A stretch of DNA of 64,000 nt from Selaginella moellendorffii (GCF_000143415.4 NW_003314266.1:1322767-1386766); one strand, 5' to 3'; shown: positions 42,906-55,621, counted from the first letter of the stretch. Made by a program: numbers and translations. Notes: generated from the letters alone by a model not told the origin.

Positions 42906-44057
42906 ACGATTGGCGGAGTTGGAAGTTCACAAGGTTGAGGTTGAACCGGATTGGGACGAGGAGGTACCCAGCATCACCCTCAACATCGGGAGGAATGAGA
43001 TCCGCAATGTTCCAATTGACGGCGGATCAGGCGTAAACATTATCACGGAAGAGGTGTACCGATGATATGGGCTGGGACCAGCGGATCCAGCACCCTTTTT
43101 GGTCCGAATGGCGGATCAAAGTAAGGTACGTCCAACAGGGATTCTCTGAGGGGTACAACTGAAGGTTGGAGGTTTCCACTATTCAACCAACCTAATTGTG
43201 TTGAGGATGAATAGTATGAAACGCCTATACTAGATACTCCTCAGACAACCTTGGTTACGTCAGGCACAAGTCCTACATGACTGGGACGCGAATGCCTTAA
43301 CCATTCAAAAGAATGATCAGCAGTTACTGATATCCTTGAAGACTACCAAAATCAAGTACCCCGTGTGACATTGAGGATTACGACTGGCAGTCCGGATTGA
43401 GCGATGAGGATGAGGACGCTCTGTTAAAATGTAATCCCGATCTTGTGCGGATTGCAGAAGTGGATCTGTACCAGAGGACGGTGGATTCCACAGATGCCAT
43501 GAAGAACTTGGGTCTCATAGAGAAGTTCGTGAAACCAAGTGCGAAGAATGTGCGAGAAGAATCAGTGGAAAAACTGATTGAGCAACGAGACGAGACATTG
43601 GTGATGCATATGAACGAAGAGTTGGAGGAAATTGATTTGACTGATCCCTCGGAAGAGCCCAAGAAACTGAAGATCGCCAAAGTTCTACCAAGAGGATTTA
43701 AAGAGCACGCATACTGACTACTATGACAGTACAAGGATGTTTTTGCATGGAACTATGGCGGCCTCAAGGGAGTTCCACCAGAGCTCTGTACACATCGGAT
43801 CGAACTTCTTCCAACCAGCACACCCAAACGTCAAGCATTATACCGAATGAATCCCAGTTTTATGACGAAGGTAAAAGAGGAGGTCAACAAGCTTCTTCAA
43901 GTTGGGTTCATCTACCCAATTAAAAATGCATAGTGGCTGTCACCCATTGTCGTTGTACCGAAAAAGAATGGCAAGCTGTGCATCTGCATCAACTACAAAA
44001 AGCTGAATGACAACACGGTGAAGGACTTCCACCCAATCCCTTTTACAGAAGAGATTC
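42906..44057 (+). pseudogene. Gypsy protease and reverse transcriptase, broken
   Basis: The protease active-site region is clear: IRNVPIDGGSGVNIITEEVY, with Asp-Gly-Gly-Ser where Asp-Thr/Ser-Gly is usual. A stop follows soon after. Reverse transcriptase begins at about 43730 (KDVFAWNYGGLKGVPPEL, LLQVGFIYPI, WLSPIVVVPKKNGKLCICIN) and ends at KDFHPIPFTEEI. The catalytic DD box is not reached. A 106-codon acidic frame (43397-43717) lies between the two domains. Confidence 0.75.
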
Positions 44058-45000
44058 GGTGGCACTGGGTGTGGCAGTGCTAGGCATGGCGTGGGAGTGG
44101 AGGAGAAAAAAATTTACTCTTGGTGGTATTCTATTCAATGCCAATGGATCCCACAGTCACTCCCAATCTCCCACTCTACTTTCTGTAAAACCCTAATGGC
44201 GGCAGCCGCCCTAACCCTAACCTAACTTTCATAACAGCCGTTCATCGTGGATGCAGTAAATCTTCATTACATTCTGCAAATATTTGCTAGCAATGTACAA
44301 TTTCCATTCTGTCCTAGATTTGATCACGTGACAAAGTCCTTTTGAGTTGTAATTTAATAATCAAGGTGTGCTCTAATATGACTATGCCATATATGCCATA
44401 ATGTGGAAATAATGTCACAGACGCATGTGTTGAATTGATCACAGTATGAAATTATAAATGAGAATTATGTGTTTCTTGCAAGTTATAGAATTTTGTCAGA
44501 AAATATAAGATTATTAAATCGTAAGGTGTTATTTCCAAAGAAATGTATATAGATAATTTACTATACATGATAGATGGTAGTACAAAGATGGAATATATTT
44601 AAATGAGTTCAGAAGAATGCGATGATTTCTAGCTTTAATGAAGTACTGAAAATATGTACAATATTTAATTTGTTTGGCAACAGTTGGTTGATGGTAAATC
44701 CTAGAATAAAATCATTCCTATCTTTCATATTATGGCACATGCTTGAGGTGATATTTCTTTCCATTCTACCAATAGTTAGTCCATATAATAACTTTGAGCA
44801 TGTTTTTGAATTCAATATATACATACTTTTAATATTGTACAACATAGTCCTTTATACTTCATACAGAATTTATTATAACAACATTATTCAATGTTAGATC
44901 CTAGAATAAATTCACCCTTTCTTTTCACATAATGGCATAGTATATGTTTGAAGTGACACTTCTTTATAAAAGTTTAGAGTTCTAAAACCTAAAGGCAACA
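44058..45000. other. No gene recognised
   Basis: AT-rich after about 44280. At 44190-44225 there is a short GC-rich stretch with telomere-like ACCCTAA repeats (CCCTAACCCTAACCTAAC). Confidence 0.45.
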
Positions 45001-45017
45001 AAATAGAGAGTTTCCTT

Positions 45018-48000
45018 TTGCATTACCAAGATCACCCATTGCTTTCTTTCTCCCAAAGTCTTATGTTAGAAAGTTTTCTTTGCCGACGTTTCGATCTTTC
45101 TCTCGGTTCTATTTTATTGGAGGCTATGATTCGCAACAACATTGGTGTTGTTGAACAATCGAAGTTTCTCCTTTCAAGTGTAGGTGAAGGTAGACAACAT
45201 TAGGATTTACAACATTTTAAGTCGAAGGAGATTCGAGTTTTTGGATTTCCAATCAAAGTGCAAGGCTGCGATTCTGCCAAAATGAATGTGAAGCAAAAGT
45301 CGGTCGTCATCATTTCTTCCTCTTCTAGTTTTAGTGGAGATGTTAGTCTAGTGCGAGCCAAGAATTTCCAAACTCCAACTTCACCGATATTTAAAGTTGT
45401 TTGCAATGCTTTCTAGTTTTCTTGCCTCTTTATCAACGTGTGTTCCTTTCTACATAGGCCCGTTAGCGAGCTCCCATTTACATACAATGGCAATATCTTC
45501 TTTGAACTACCACCTCTTGTCAGCTCAAAATGAAAGGGGATAGAGACCAAGCAGGACGTCCACAACTTGTGCAAGATCAAGACCATACATTTCCAACATT
45601 TTGAAAGCACAGTGTCCATGGTTCATTGTGGTGGGTATTTGGATTGTGTAAATAAAGCATGCAATCAAGAGCGTGGTAAAAACTCCACATTTTTTTAAGG
45701 ATCTGCAACCAATCCTCCCATCTGTGACACTATTGGTGTTGGATTCAAGTGTCGGTTTTGCAAGAATGCTCCATTGTATCATGCCATCTGTAGGGCCAAG
45801 ATATACTATTTTCTTCCACAGGATGAAGAGGTTGGTAGAGCTGCAGTACATATTGGCACACACACACATCCAATGTAGGAAGGGATATAAAGGAGTTTAG
45901 TCAACCGTTTCAAAGATGCAGTGCAGATAGAGACTATAAGAAACTCATATGCAACTCTGAAGCATGTTCAAAAGATAGTGCTCAAAGATTTTATCGCAAG
46001 CACTTTACTTGATCCGGATTGCAAGAATACTCAACTGGATGAGGCTAGCTTGCAGGAGTTACTACGACATGTGCAACTTGCAACTAGCCTCAAGAGGTAT
46101 GAAAATATTATTACATACTTTTCAATAATATCTCTTTTACATTTTTTTTTATTTAGTGTGAATCTTGAAAGGGGAAACTCCAATAAAAAATCGACTCAAT
46201 CCTTGAACTAAAACGAACTTGTCCCTACGAATTTATCTATAGGAGTTTATTTCCAGATCAAGTCATTAGTGAGCAAGAGTGCCCCTTCGTCTTCAAAATG
46301 TCTACCATGGGCCCCGCCTTTGGTATGGATCTTGTTTCCCGAATGGATATGTCTGGGTCAAGTGACCTTGCTAATGTATGGGTACATTTTGACCATATGG
46401 AGTGGGTGGCAGGTTGGACAACCATGGGAGCTCATGTGTATGATTTGAGGTAGTTTTTTTTCTCATTATCTTAAAATGATTTTAAGCATTGCCCTTTTCA
46501 CAGGCTACGTTGTAACATAACAATTGCAATAGCAGAATTTAAAGTACAAGACTAGATGGCTCAGGAAATCTTTTGGAAGTCCCTCTCCGACATTGTATTG
46601 AAGCGGACTAGTAAGCCTGCCAACTTTCGCAGTTTCATGGTAGATGGGGTTGGGGCTAATTGGAATGGTGTCCAGGAGGCTGACATGTTATGCCCATTCT
46701 GGGCACATACCGTTATCATGGCGCTCCAGGCTTTGTGCGCATGCTATGAAAGATTGTGGTAGCCTCGGATATGTTTCCATAGTTTAAACACTCCTTTCAG
46801 TTCTTTTTTCCTGGAGACGAATTACTATATTGTTGTTTTCGTAGACTGACGAAGAGGACATGACCTTATCAAGCTAGATTTCGAATTAGCATTTAAAGAG
46901 TTGTGCAAACAATGGCAAATTGCACCTTTTGAATAAGAGCATAAAGAAACAGCAAATGAGATCCGAATGTGGTGGTGTGAAGATATTGACATAAGTTGTC
47001 TACCACAACTTGAGTTGTGGTTGGGGTGGTGGAAAGTTAGGATGTTCCAATGGGGACATCACTCTTTTCAGGTTGGTCTTTCTATTTTTCCTCTCTTTTT
47101 ATTGCTTTTTAATATCATCTTTTTATAAGGATCAACCACTTGAGGATCTTGCACACACCCTAACTATGAATCTCTTAGAGAGTAAGCATTGAAGCTGGCA
47201 TTCCTCTAAGGCAGGGAAAGGGAAGATGAGTTTATATGAAGCATGTCTATTAGATTTGATACGTGCTATAGAGCAGTCTTCAAAAGCTTTGGCATTTGAG
47301 GAAGGAAGATACATGGGAACAGGACCTTCGGTTGAGATGTTACACAATCGGATGATGAAGAAAGTGACTCCACCAGCACAAACAATGGCAACTGCAATGG
47401 AGGAAGTGGTCCGCGGCACATTTATGGAGTACACTCCTTAGGCTTCTATTGGTGACATGAAGACCGTCCGCTCAAAGTGTCACTTTTCCTTTGCAGGTGA
47501 AGATGTTAGCACGAATCTTGGAGCAAAAAGCTCTCACAGGCCTGATGTTGAGTATCATTCTACTCCAAGACATCACCCCCGAGCTGATGAAGAAAGTGCA
47601 TCATAGCAGGTTGAAATTACTTATCGTAGTGTGGAGCCGAAGCAATGGGCAATCCGTCGAGTGCCAGCAAAATCAAATGTAAAGTGTGTGGGGATGCTTC
47701 CAAGGGGCAAGTGTTGGGCTTGGATCCGTGATGACAAGTCTGCTTTTGTTCCAGCCCCATGTTTCCATGGGGAACAAAAGCAAGTAGGATTTTCAAGATG
47801 GTGTTGGCTATATTGCTGCAACACTGATGTCAACTATACAAAGTGGCTTGAAGACACTATAATGACTAAATCTAATGTAGTACCTAAAGAATGGCTGGTT
47901 GCTAATGGGGTTGCACTCACCCCGGATGAGATTGAAAACCTTGAGAAATCTGGTTTCAATCTTGAAAGGAGAGTTGGAGACATGAGTGATAAAACTAAGA

Positions 48001-48104
48001 CTATTCCTACAAAGATGCACAGGAGGCCAGCAAAAAAAGGTAAAGCAGTTAAATTTATTGGTACCATCTCCAAGCAGAAGCAAGGTAAAACAAATTTGGC
48101 TTAA
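45018..48104 (+). mobile_element. Degenerate MULE-like DNA transposon gene
   Basis: Pieces in order: a Cys/His zinc-binding N terminus (GFKCRFCKNAPLYHAICRAK, then AAVHIGTHTHP); SLQELLRHVQLATSLKR; the start of a DDE-like core (VWVHFDHMEWVAGWTTMGAH, then FRSFMVDGVGANWNG); WWCEDIDISCLPQLELWLGW; and a conserved C-terminal block in a 157-codon frame (47631-48104) with CVGMLPRGKCWAWIRDDKSA. Stops and frameshifts interrupt it throughout, so it is dead. The MULE-type call rests on similarity of these blocks to transposase-like genes I know from moss and Selaginella genomes; terminal inverted repeats were not found. Confidence 0.5.
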
Positions 48105-48429
48105 ACACTTGAATGTGAGATTCTCTCCATGAAGTACATCACTGCACTTGCAAAAGAGTACATAGTCAAAACAAAAGGTGGAGAGTACACAATTGCCATT
48201 CAAGACTTTCCTTCTTACACATGTCCAAACTTTACGAAGCACGAGGAATATGGAAAGGCATATACTCCTTACAAGCATATGTACTACATCTTCATCAACA
48301 TCTTGCACTAAGATCCTAAAATGGATATTCATATACACCAAACAAGCCTTACTATTACCGAGTTGCAGAAAACTTTTGGAGCTAATTAGATTTTCCAACA
48401 CTATCAATGTTTATTCTCTATTAATAATA

Positions 48430-50530
48430 TAAGCTTATTATACCTTATATAATTAATAATTTTTTTTTCACTTTTCATTTCATATTCTTGCGAGTGTTCT
48501 TTTCACAATACTACCCATAGTATTTGTAAGTCTCTATTTTTGTCTTTACCATCTCAAAAAATATTTCATAGTAATCTTTCGGGTGCATGATGTTGCAATG
48601 TGTTGCGAGAGCATATGTACCATCATAGTTGTTTTTTTTCCTTTCAAATGGTTATATGGCCTTATATAGAATCTTAATTCAAATTTAATAATTTTAAAAT
48701 TCTGACAAACCTAACATTTACTAGCCAGAAAGCACAAAGTACAAATTTAAAGAAGTAACAAGAATACTCTTTTTGCAAACATTTTATTTTATGTTCTAAC
48801 AAACGTCCCTATCATTGCATGTAGTAAATATTTAAATTATTAGAACAAGAAGTGTCCTTTAGAACATTTCTATTTATATAATATATAAAGAGTTATTATA
48901 TTTATATTATATATTATTATAAATTATTTTATATATTGTAAAATTGTTATTTTGTAAAATATTAATAAATTCTTATATTGCATATAATTTATATCTACTT
49001 TTAAATCTTACATGATAGGTAGTAAGTATTTCTGAATATCTAAATATTCTCTTGCAATTAAGAAAAAGAAAATGAAACTATTAATATAAATTTGGGGTTG
49101 AAAATGTGAATATAAAAAAATTAATAGTGCTTATTAGCCTTAATTCCCTCTTTGCCAAAAAATGAAATAATGGTGGGAGGGATGATTAATTACTAATCAA
49201 CTTTAGTAACCAATCAGCTTATCAATATTAATCCATATTCTTCTTGGAATATTTCTAAATGATGCCTTTAATAATATGTTGCATTAATCTGCATACTTTT
49301 AACCATTATAGTTGCATTTGAAAGTTCTTAAGCAAATACACTTTCTTTTCAATGACCTTCATTTTGGTGTTCTCACTCAATCTCAACTTTTTTAGCTGTT
49401 TTTTTTCTCTCCTCTCAGCCACTGATCTTAAGCTTTCACTTTTGATGCAATTGCTACAATATGTACTAGAGACCATAAAATAAAACACTTGTTGTTCAGC
49501 TGGTTTCAATTGGTTTGTAGTAGTATGGAATGTATTGTTGATTAGTAAATTCAATTCCAATCAGCTTCAAATCTAATAATAGTTCAAGAGGTATCACATC
49601 TAGAGCTAGGGAGGTGGCAAATGCTAAGACCATAAAGGCTGATGTGCTAAACAAGAGCAGCTAAATTACCAAAAAAAGGAAGGTATAAAAATAGTTGAGA
49701 GGTTGATTGTGAATGGCACAAGATAGAAAATTTTCATTTCTAGTCATGAAACAGATAATTGGTTAGATAGTGAGAAGACAATACACATAGGTTTAACTCC
49801 AATTCTCTCTTGAATGTAGATTTTCTCAACCTAGACTCTCTAAAGTGGAATGCAAGGTCAAGTGGTGTAAACCTGGATAACAAAAAGATCATTATAGAAG
49901 ACTGCCAGTGGGACAAAGCTTGGGTCACTGCTAGGACGGTATGTTCCATTTCATTCAATGCCATATTCCTTGTCTTTTCATAAATTGATTGATATCTATG
50001 GAAATTCTTAACTATGATTCTAGTTAGAAAGTGAATAGCAACTCATAAGTCAACAGTTTTTAGTCTCGATCGATAAATAATTTGGGTTGATTTTAGAATG
50101 ATTGAATGTAGTTTTTCCATGTTTTTCCACGACCATTTCTGAATGGATTTAAGTATTTATTCTGAAATACAAAATACAGGTGATTAAAAAATCTGAACTT
50201 CAAAAGCTATATCTGTATGTCATAAAAGATAGACTCATTATTAGTTACCTTCACATTGCTGGTAAATAGTTTTATTTAGATAAATACTATATCATTGTTG
50301 TGGTCCATGTTCTCTAGTTTTAGTAATTCACAAATTAATATAAATAAAAGAGTGTTAGTAGTATAAATAATATGGTTTTAAAAGTTAATGCTAAAATGTA
50401 ATTTGCATAGTAATTCAAAATAAATTTTATTATTTAGTTTAAAACCTTAAATACACTTAGCTCCTATTAATTACTAAAATTAGAGAATATATTTAATTAC
50501 CATTATCAAAATAATTAAAATGAAATTGTG
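48430..50530. repeat. AT-rich flank, copy 3 of a repeated segment
   Basis: Matches 32600-34560 and 5800-7700 in blocks. The 49320-49600 block has the orientation seen in copy 2, opposite to copy 1. The frame at 49306-49560 (minus) is part of this repeat and not a recognisable gene. No GNAT-BRCT 3' part precedes it, so that half of copy 3 has been lost. Confidence 0.7.
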
Positions 50531-50540
50531 AGTGCTTAGA

Positions 50541-50930
50541 ATATGAAAAGGGAATACAAAAATATGCATATTAATTAGCCTAAAAACCTTAGTTTATATA
50601 CATGAGTGAGTTTATACATTCCATAAATATGCCCAACTAGACGATTTCCATAAATAACTAATAGGACTAGAACAGAATTAACACAAAGAGCATGATAGTG
50701 AAAATGTCTTGGTGGCAAATTAACATATGAATTTCTTATACTAAGCTGAGTATGCTCAACAAGAAACACATACAAGTTCTTACCTTATGTTTATTTGGCA
50801 TAATTATATACATGATGATCAGTTTCTCAATTAGCTTAAGTGGATATTGATAAAGGGTTTAGCAATACCTACCTTTTGTTGTCGTGGCAATAAGAAAAGA
50901 ATATCTATAAAGACTCACAGACAAATAATT
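50541..50930 (-). repeat. Fragment of the repeat-encoded pseudogene family
   Basis: The minus strand matches 26640-26790 (around AAACATAAGGTAAGAAC). The first about 60 bp (from 50541) also match 52993-53050 (AATACAAAAATATGCATATTA against AATACAAAAATGTGCATATCA). Confidence 0.5.
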
Positions 50931-51095
50931 TTTGATACCCTTATTAAAATTACAATTGGTAAATAATAATAAATTATAGTTAGTATTATTCATCAAATTA
51001 TTAGTTTATAAATATAAAATAAACCCTATGTGAAACAAATTACTAGTAATACTTCTAAATTATGATATTTTCAAATCTAAATAAAGGATAATATT

Positions 51096-51962
51096 TTATA
51101 ATTTTGTAGACCATTTTTCATTTCTATAATAGTCTCGAATAACAACAATTCCATTTATTTGTACTGTTAAACTCCATGATACAATACAAAAAGGTTGTGA
51201 TATGCAATATATGTTTGTAGCCCAAATAACGTTATTAATTTCATTTTTAATAATAAAATTTCCATCACTTTGGAGTATTGCTTTACAATTTTCTCCTTTG
51301 TTTTGTGTTTTAGAATCCCATATTACATGTTTTGCTTTATATAAGACAAGATTACAATCATATTGCATAATAAAAATATATTCTCGATTCTGAAGTACAT
51401 GGTCATTAAATATTGTTGTTCTAATTCCCTCAGGTCCACTTGTTAAAGTTGAAATATACATATTACAATCATGAATATTATTAATTAATTTCAAATTAAA
51501 ATTAGGCAATATGTTATTTACTTTTCTATTATTATTTCGGTGTAAAATGTATTCAATAACAAACTCGTGATGAGTAAGAGTTGCAGTACCCCATTTTTCA
51601 ATTAGAGCATAATTTTTGAAAACATAAAATATATCCCAAAAGAATTGTTTTATTTTTGAACCATCGGCAAGAACAGTATCATAATTTGTTGGATCTAATC
51701 CACAGTTTATGGGATCTAATAAACGAATTAAAACTTCAATTATTAAACCATCACTTTGAATATAAAATATTCTTCTATCTACATTATTGGCATAAAAATA
51801 TCTCCATGATGTATCTATTGATTTAACAAGACTTTCCATAACATTAATTACCTCCTGAATACCATTATTACTTAATAAACCTCTATATAAAGTATTTGAA
51901 AATTTCATTGATTTGCAAGATATAATAATAAATATAATTAAAAAAAGTTTCATTGTAGGCAT
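51096..51962 (-). CDS. Secreted B-lectin (bulb-type) domain protein, AT-rich, intronless
   Basis: 288 residues, one open frame. The N terminus MPTMKLFLIIFIIISCKS is a typical signal peptide. Residues about 20-165 form a novel-looking region (QSDGLIIEVLIRLLDPINC, TATLTHHEFVIEYILHR). The last about 110 residues resemble a bulb-type mannose-binding lectin. One clear sugar-binding motif, QYDCNLVLY, fits QxDxNxVxY, and two degenerate repeats follow (QSDGNFIIK and QINGIVVIR). VIWDSKT and VIWATN are also typical. Codons are strongly A/T-ending, unlike the conserved genes at the left end. An intact frame this long in such AT-rich DNA is unlikely by chance, so the gene is probably functional or recently so. 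Carbohydrate binding at the cell surface is inferred. Confidence 0.7.
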   Translation of the reverse strand: MPTMKLFLIIFIIISCKSMKFSNTLYRGLLSNNGIQEVINVMESLVKSIDTSWRYFYANNVDRRIFYIQSDGLIIEVLIRLLDPINCGLDPTNYDTVLADGSKIKQFFWDIFYVFKNYALIEKWGTATLTHHEFVIEYILHRNNNRKVNNILPNFNLKLINNIHDCNMYISTLTSGPEGIRTTIFNDHVLQNREYIFIMQYDCNLVLYKAKHVIWDSKTQNKGENCKAILQSDGNFIIKNEINNVIWATNIYCISQPFCIVSWSLTVQINGIVVIRDYYRNEKWSTKL

Positions 51963-53540
51963 TGTTTTCTATTTATTATTGTTTATTTATATAATATATA
52001 GAGCATAGGTATTATCGTTAGAATTATAAATTTTATTTAAAGTGTTACACATTCGATTATTAATTTAAAATATTACTAAAATTGTATCAATGCAAAATAC
52101 ACTTCATATGAACACCTTGTCTCTTCAAGACCACTCATATGCACCATTATATTCTTAGTTAATAATAATGTGAAATAACCTTTAGGTGTGTAGTAGATAT
52201 TCCTTGAATTTACAAGTATATTCTAAGTATTCTTGTTCTTTTCTCTAATTATTTAATTTTAATATTAATACAAACTGTATTTAATGCAAGAAATGCAGGA
52301 CAGTCACACTTGACAATCGAGTGAGCAGAAGTTTGAAAAAAATTGATTTAGACTCTGCCTGCTGTTCTAGATGGCAAACCAGCTCCACACTTCTAGTGGA
52401 AGATGCTCAAGAAAACAAAAAAAAAACTGCTACAAGAGAAAGAAGCTCAAAAGGAGGAGAAAGCTATAAAGGAAGCTAAGAAGCAAAGCTGGAGGAAAAG
52501 CAGTAAAAAAGAAAATATAATCCTTTTTGATACTTTTTGGAATTTCATTAGGCTGATAGATTAGAGAAGGCAAAAGTAAGAAATGGACAAAAGCATGTTT
52601 GTGCTGCTCAAGTATTGAATCAAATGCCCATGCAATATATCTATAAGGAAACTAATGATATCAGAAAATAAATATGATTATTTGAATAATTTAAAGTTAT
52701 TTTGTTTTTATTTTCTCTATATTATTATTTTTTTCTAGCTTTCCAAAGAAAATAACCAAGTGTTACTAGCTATATAGCATAGCAACTTATTAGTTAATAT
52801 TACAACTTCAAGGATTAGAACTGGATGTTATTAACTTTAGTGTCATTCTTGCTAAGTGCTGGACTACTCTACAATTGTACTTGTCAATAATGGAAAAAAA
52901 CTGTTAGTATTAAAGTTTATAGATTGAATTTAACTCAATACTATTCTCTTTGATAGTCATACATTTATACCATTATAATATTTTCTTGTTGAAATGGAAT
53001 ACAAAAATGTGCATATCAATTAACCCAAAAACCCTAGCTTATATATAAGAATGAGTGGTCTGGATTAAAACTAATCTGATGGTTACCAAAATCCCACTAT
53101 GCTAATATTAATATACAGAATCATATTTGTATATTTAGACCTTACATCATCCCTTCCTTTCGGAATGATGGAAGATCATCAAGGTTTTCTCATGGATGGG
53201 CTAGGATTTGGAGGAATAGATCTGTAGGTGGTGCTAATTGTTCCTGATCCCTTTGTACAAAGTGTTTCAGCTACTGCACATACACCATTTTTGAAGGATT
53301 GACTTGCTGGATGTCATGCAAAACTTTATAAACTTGTGGTCTAACTTGCTACAACACCTTCCACTAAGTAAGGAGCCCCTTAGATAAATTATATACTATA
53401 ATATTGGGGAAACGGATTAACACCAAGTCATCCACTTTGTACTTTACAAGTGAACTGGATCATATAGGAGTTTATATAGTGAAGCACCAATAGAACTCTA
53501 CACCTCTGTGATATACACATACCAAAGGGATGACAAATAA
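51963..53540. other. No gene recognised
   Basis: AT-rich. 52993-53050 repeats the sequence at 50541-50600, ending in a TATATATAAG box, and may be part of an LTR. A Lys/Glu-rich stretch at 52400-52680 has no continuous frame. Confidence 0.4.
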
Positions 53541-53545
53541 CTATC

Positions 53546-54010
53546 TCAATCCGAATGCTGAAAGTTCATATACTTCACGATCATCCCTTTGAAGGTCTGA
53601 ATGAGCCATTCCACTAAACCGTTTAACTGTGGATAATAAACACTCATGAAAGTGTGGCGTATTCTTAACCAAGACATCAAAATATGAAATACCTCAACCA
53701 TAAATGTGAGACTATTATCTGAAAGGATCTGCTCTAGACAAAAATGATAAAGCACCACTTGATTGAAGAGGAAGTATCCAATAGCAGTTGCAGACGTGCT
53801 AGCAAGAGCATCAACTTCCACTTAGCAAGTCAAGTAGTTAGAAGCAATAATGATATACTCATTGCTAGTAGTCAAGTGTGGAAAAGGCTTTATTAAATCA
53901 AATGCCACCAACTCAAATCGACAAGAAATTGCAATTGGCTCTAACCATCCTTCTGTAGCATAGGGGGGGGGGGTATTACGAAAGCGTGGAATAAAGATTG
54001 AAGGCACCAC
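53546..54010 (-). pseudogene. Gypsy integrase core fragment
   Basis: The minus strand reads FDLIKPFPHLTTSNEYIIIA, DALASTSATAIGYFLFNQ, LEQILSDNSLTFMVEVFH, LRIRHTFMSVYYPQLNG and LVEWLIQTFKGMI, the integrase catalytic core in order but altered (QSNG has become QLNG). It matches the piece at 35760-36060. A G run interrupts it near 53968. Confidence 0.75.
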
Positions 54011-54249
54011 CAGTCATAAATGATCATTAAAATTCATCCCCACAAAATAAAGAAGATCATCCAAGCTTTATTTCGTTAAAGTGGGATTTATTCAGTAAAA
54101 TGGGACTAGGTACAAATTTTCAAGTATTTGAAAATGACGTGAAATTATATGTTTTTTGTCCAGGGGCTAGACATATCTGGGGCATGGTGACTAGCGCGGT
54201 GACTTTATGTCCAGACTGTGTCCATCTGGTTGTATAATAAATCTTATTG

Positions 54250-54274
54250 TCAAGGTGAACAAGCCGAATCTGAA
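54250..54274 (+). repeat. 25-bp repeat with inverted partners
   Basis: TCAAGGTGAACAAGCCGAAT and a further TCTGAA here recur in reverse complement at 55508-55531 (GTGAACAAGCCGAATATGAA) and, more diverged, at 55636-55660. The first two bracket the small gene at 54723-54980 and most of the left palindrome cluster. Confidence 0.7.
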
Positions 54275-54604
54275 GCTAAAGAAGAGCGATGGCAAGCGCG
54301 CACACACTATTTGTTTGTTCATTGAGCGTGTGGTGAGCTTTCCAAGATGAGCGTCATTCCTATTAGCCAGACATATAACTTAATGGTGAGAACATTTAGA
54401 TATTATTCAATGTTATCTTTTTCTAACGAATCTAATTGTGAAGGTGTAGCAAGAGGCATTGCTAGTCTGGAGAAGTCATTTAACTCATTTGACCCTTAGT
54501 GTATTTTCATGAAACTAAATAACATTCATATTATTAAGGAATTTCTCTAGTACCTTTTTTTTACGACATAGAGGCTTGCATTTCTTTCAAAGGTGATTTA
54601 GTAA

Positions 54605-55621
54605 AAGGCCTGAGGGCACATGCCATTCTATTTCTCAGACCGGTATTAAGATATACTAGTGCAAAGGGAAAAAGGTATTTGGTGATCAAGTAAATGGCAT
54701 GAGGGCACACGCCATTATAAGCCTAAGCGTTAGTGGACACCTCCTTTTTGGTACTCTCAGTGGTACTATCATCCTTCTCCGGGTCAGTTGTTTTGCTTTG
54801 AATTGTTGTCTCTGACGTTACTGGGGCGTTCTCGATAGTTGTTAATGTTGCCGTTTGTTCAGAAAAATGATCACCTGGAGTATAGTACGAGGAGTTTGGA
54901 AGACTTATATATTCTACATCTTCACCTATCTCCTTCTCCGTCTCCTTTTCTGCCTCACTTACAGATTTTGTGCTTGCCATGAGAACGCTCTTCACCCTAA
55001 AATATGGAGTTCGTTGTGTTATAAAAGGAAACCAACACACACGCTGCAAGGGAATGATGGTACATAAAGCACGTAAGCCCACAATATGGGTTTATGTGCC
55101 ATTAATATGGGCCACACACCATATTATTAGATTTATGCACGTGTGATTGGTAAATGCATATGTCACATTATCTTTGTTTTACCTCACACACTATATCAGG
55201 CTTAATGAACCATATCACATGTGCGCACATGCTATATATATGAAGAAGTATTATGCAAGGATAGAAAAATTCAATGCATGATTGTGGAGAGCAATGGCAT
55301 GAAGCCACATGCTAAATAACATTTTAGAGAAAGAATTAAAATAAAAACATGCAAACAGTACTGAGTGGACCAAGACTTAGAAGTGCACAATTGAATGAGG
55401 TATTTCTAATAAATATTTCACTCACCTCATATAGGAATGGCTACCACTCTCAAATGGCGTATCGCCTCATGCCATCACCTCGCAATTTGTTATAACAATC
55501 CGATGAATTCATATTCGGCTTGTTCACCTTAAACTTTAAGTAATATTTGCTAGAACAACTAAAAATTTATACTTGTTATTTGTATCATCTCACCTAGGAA
55601 TGGCGTAAGGCCACATGCCAT
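54605..55621. repeat. Palindrome cluster 1 (five copies)
   Basis: Copies lie at 54605-54627, 54693-54716, 55293-55316, 55453-55475 and 55599-55621. Consensus left arm AATGGCATGAGG, right arm CCACATGCCATT; the arms are reverse complements except near the centre. A diverged version (ATATGGGCCACACACCATAT) lies near 55107. All are outside the coding frames. Confidence 0.8.
54723..54980 (-). CDS. Small acidic Ser/Thr-rich protein
   Basis: 85 residues, starting MASTKSVSEAEKETEKEIGE and ending TESTKKEVSTNA. Rich in Ser, Thr and Glu, probably disordered, with no known domain. EYISLPNSSYYTPGDHF and TIENAPVTSETT match the frameshifted gene at 38166-38400. The ATG at 54980 is preferred over the longer upstream frame because homology starts there. 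A TATA-like CTTTTATAAC lies about 55 bp upstream. It sits between palindromes at 54693 and 55293. Confidence 0.5.
   Translation of the reverse strand: MASTKSVSEAEKETEKEIGEDVEYISLPNSSYYTPGDHFSEQTATLTTIENAPVTSETTIQSKTTDPEKDDSTTESTKKEVSTNA

Larger units (their letters stand above)
40085..44057 (+). mobile_element. Ty3/Gypsy retrotransposon, 3' truncated
   Basis: A likely 5' LTR ends at 40780, followed by a primer-binding-like site. After that come a full gag frame, then broken protease and reverse transcriptase. The sequence stops matching Gypsy just after the first reverse transcriptase motifs (near PIPFTEEI, 44055). No 3' LTR was found. The 5' limit of the LTR cannot be fixed without the second copy. 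Confidence 0.75.
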
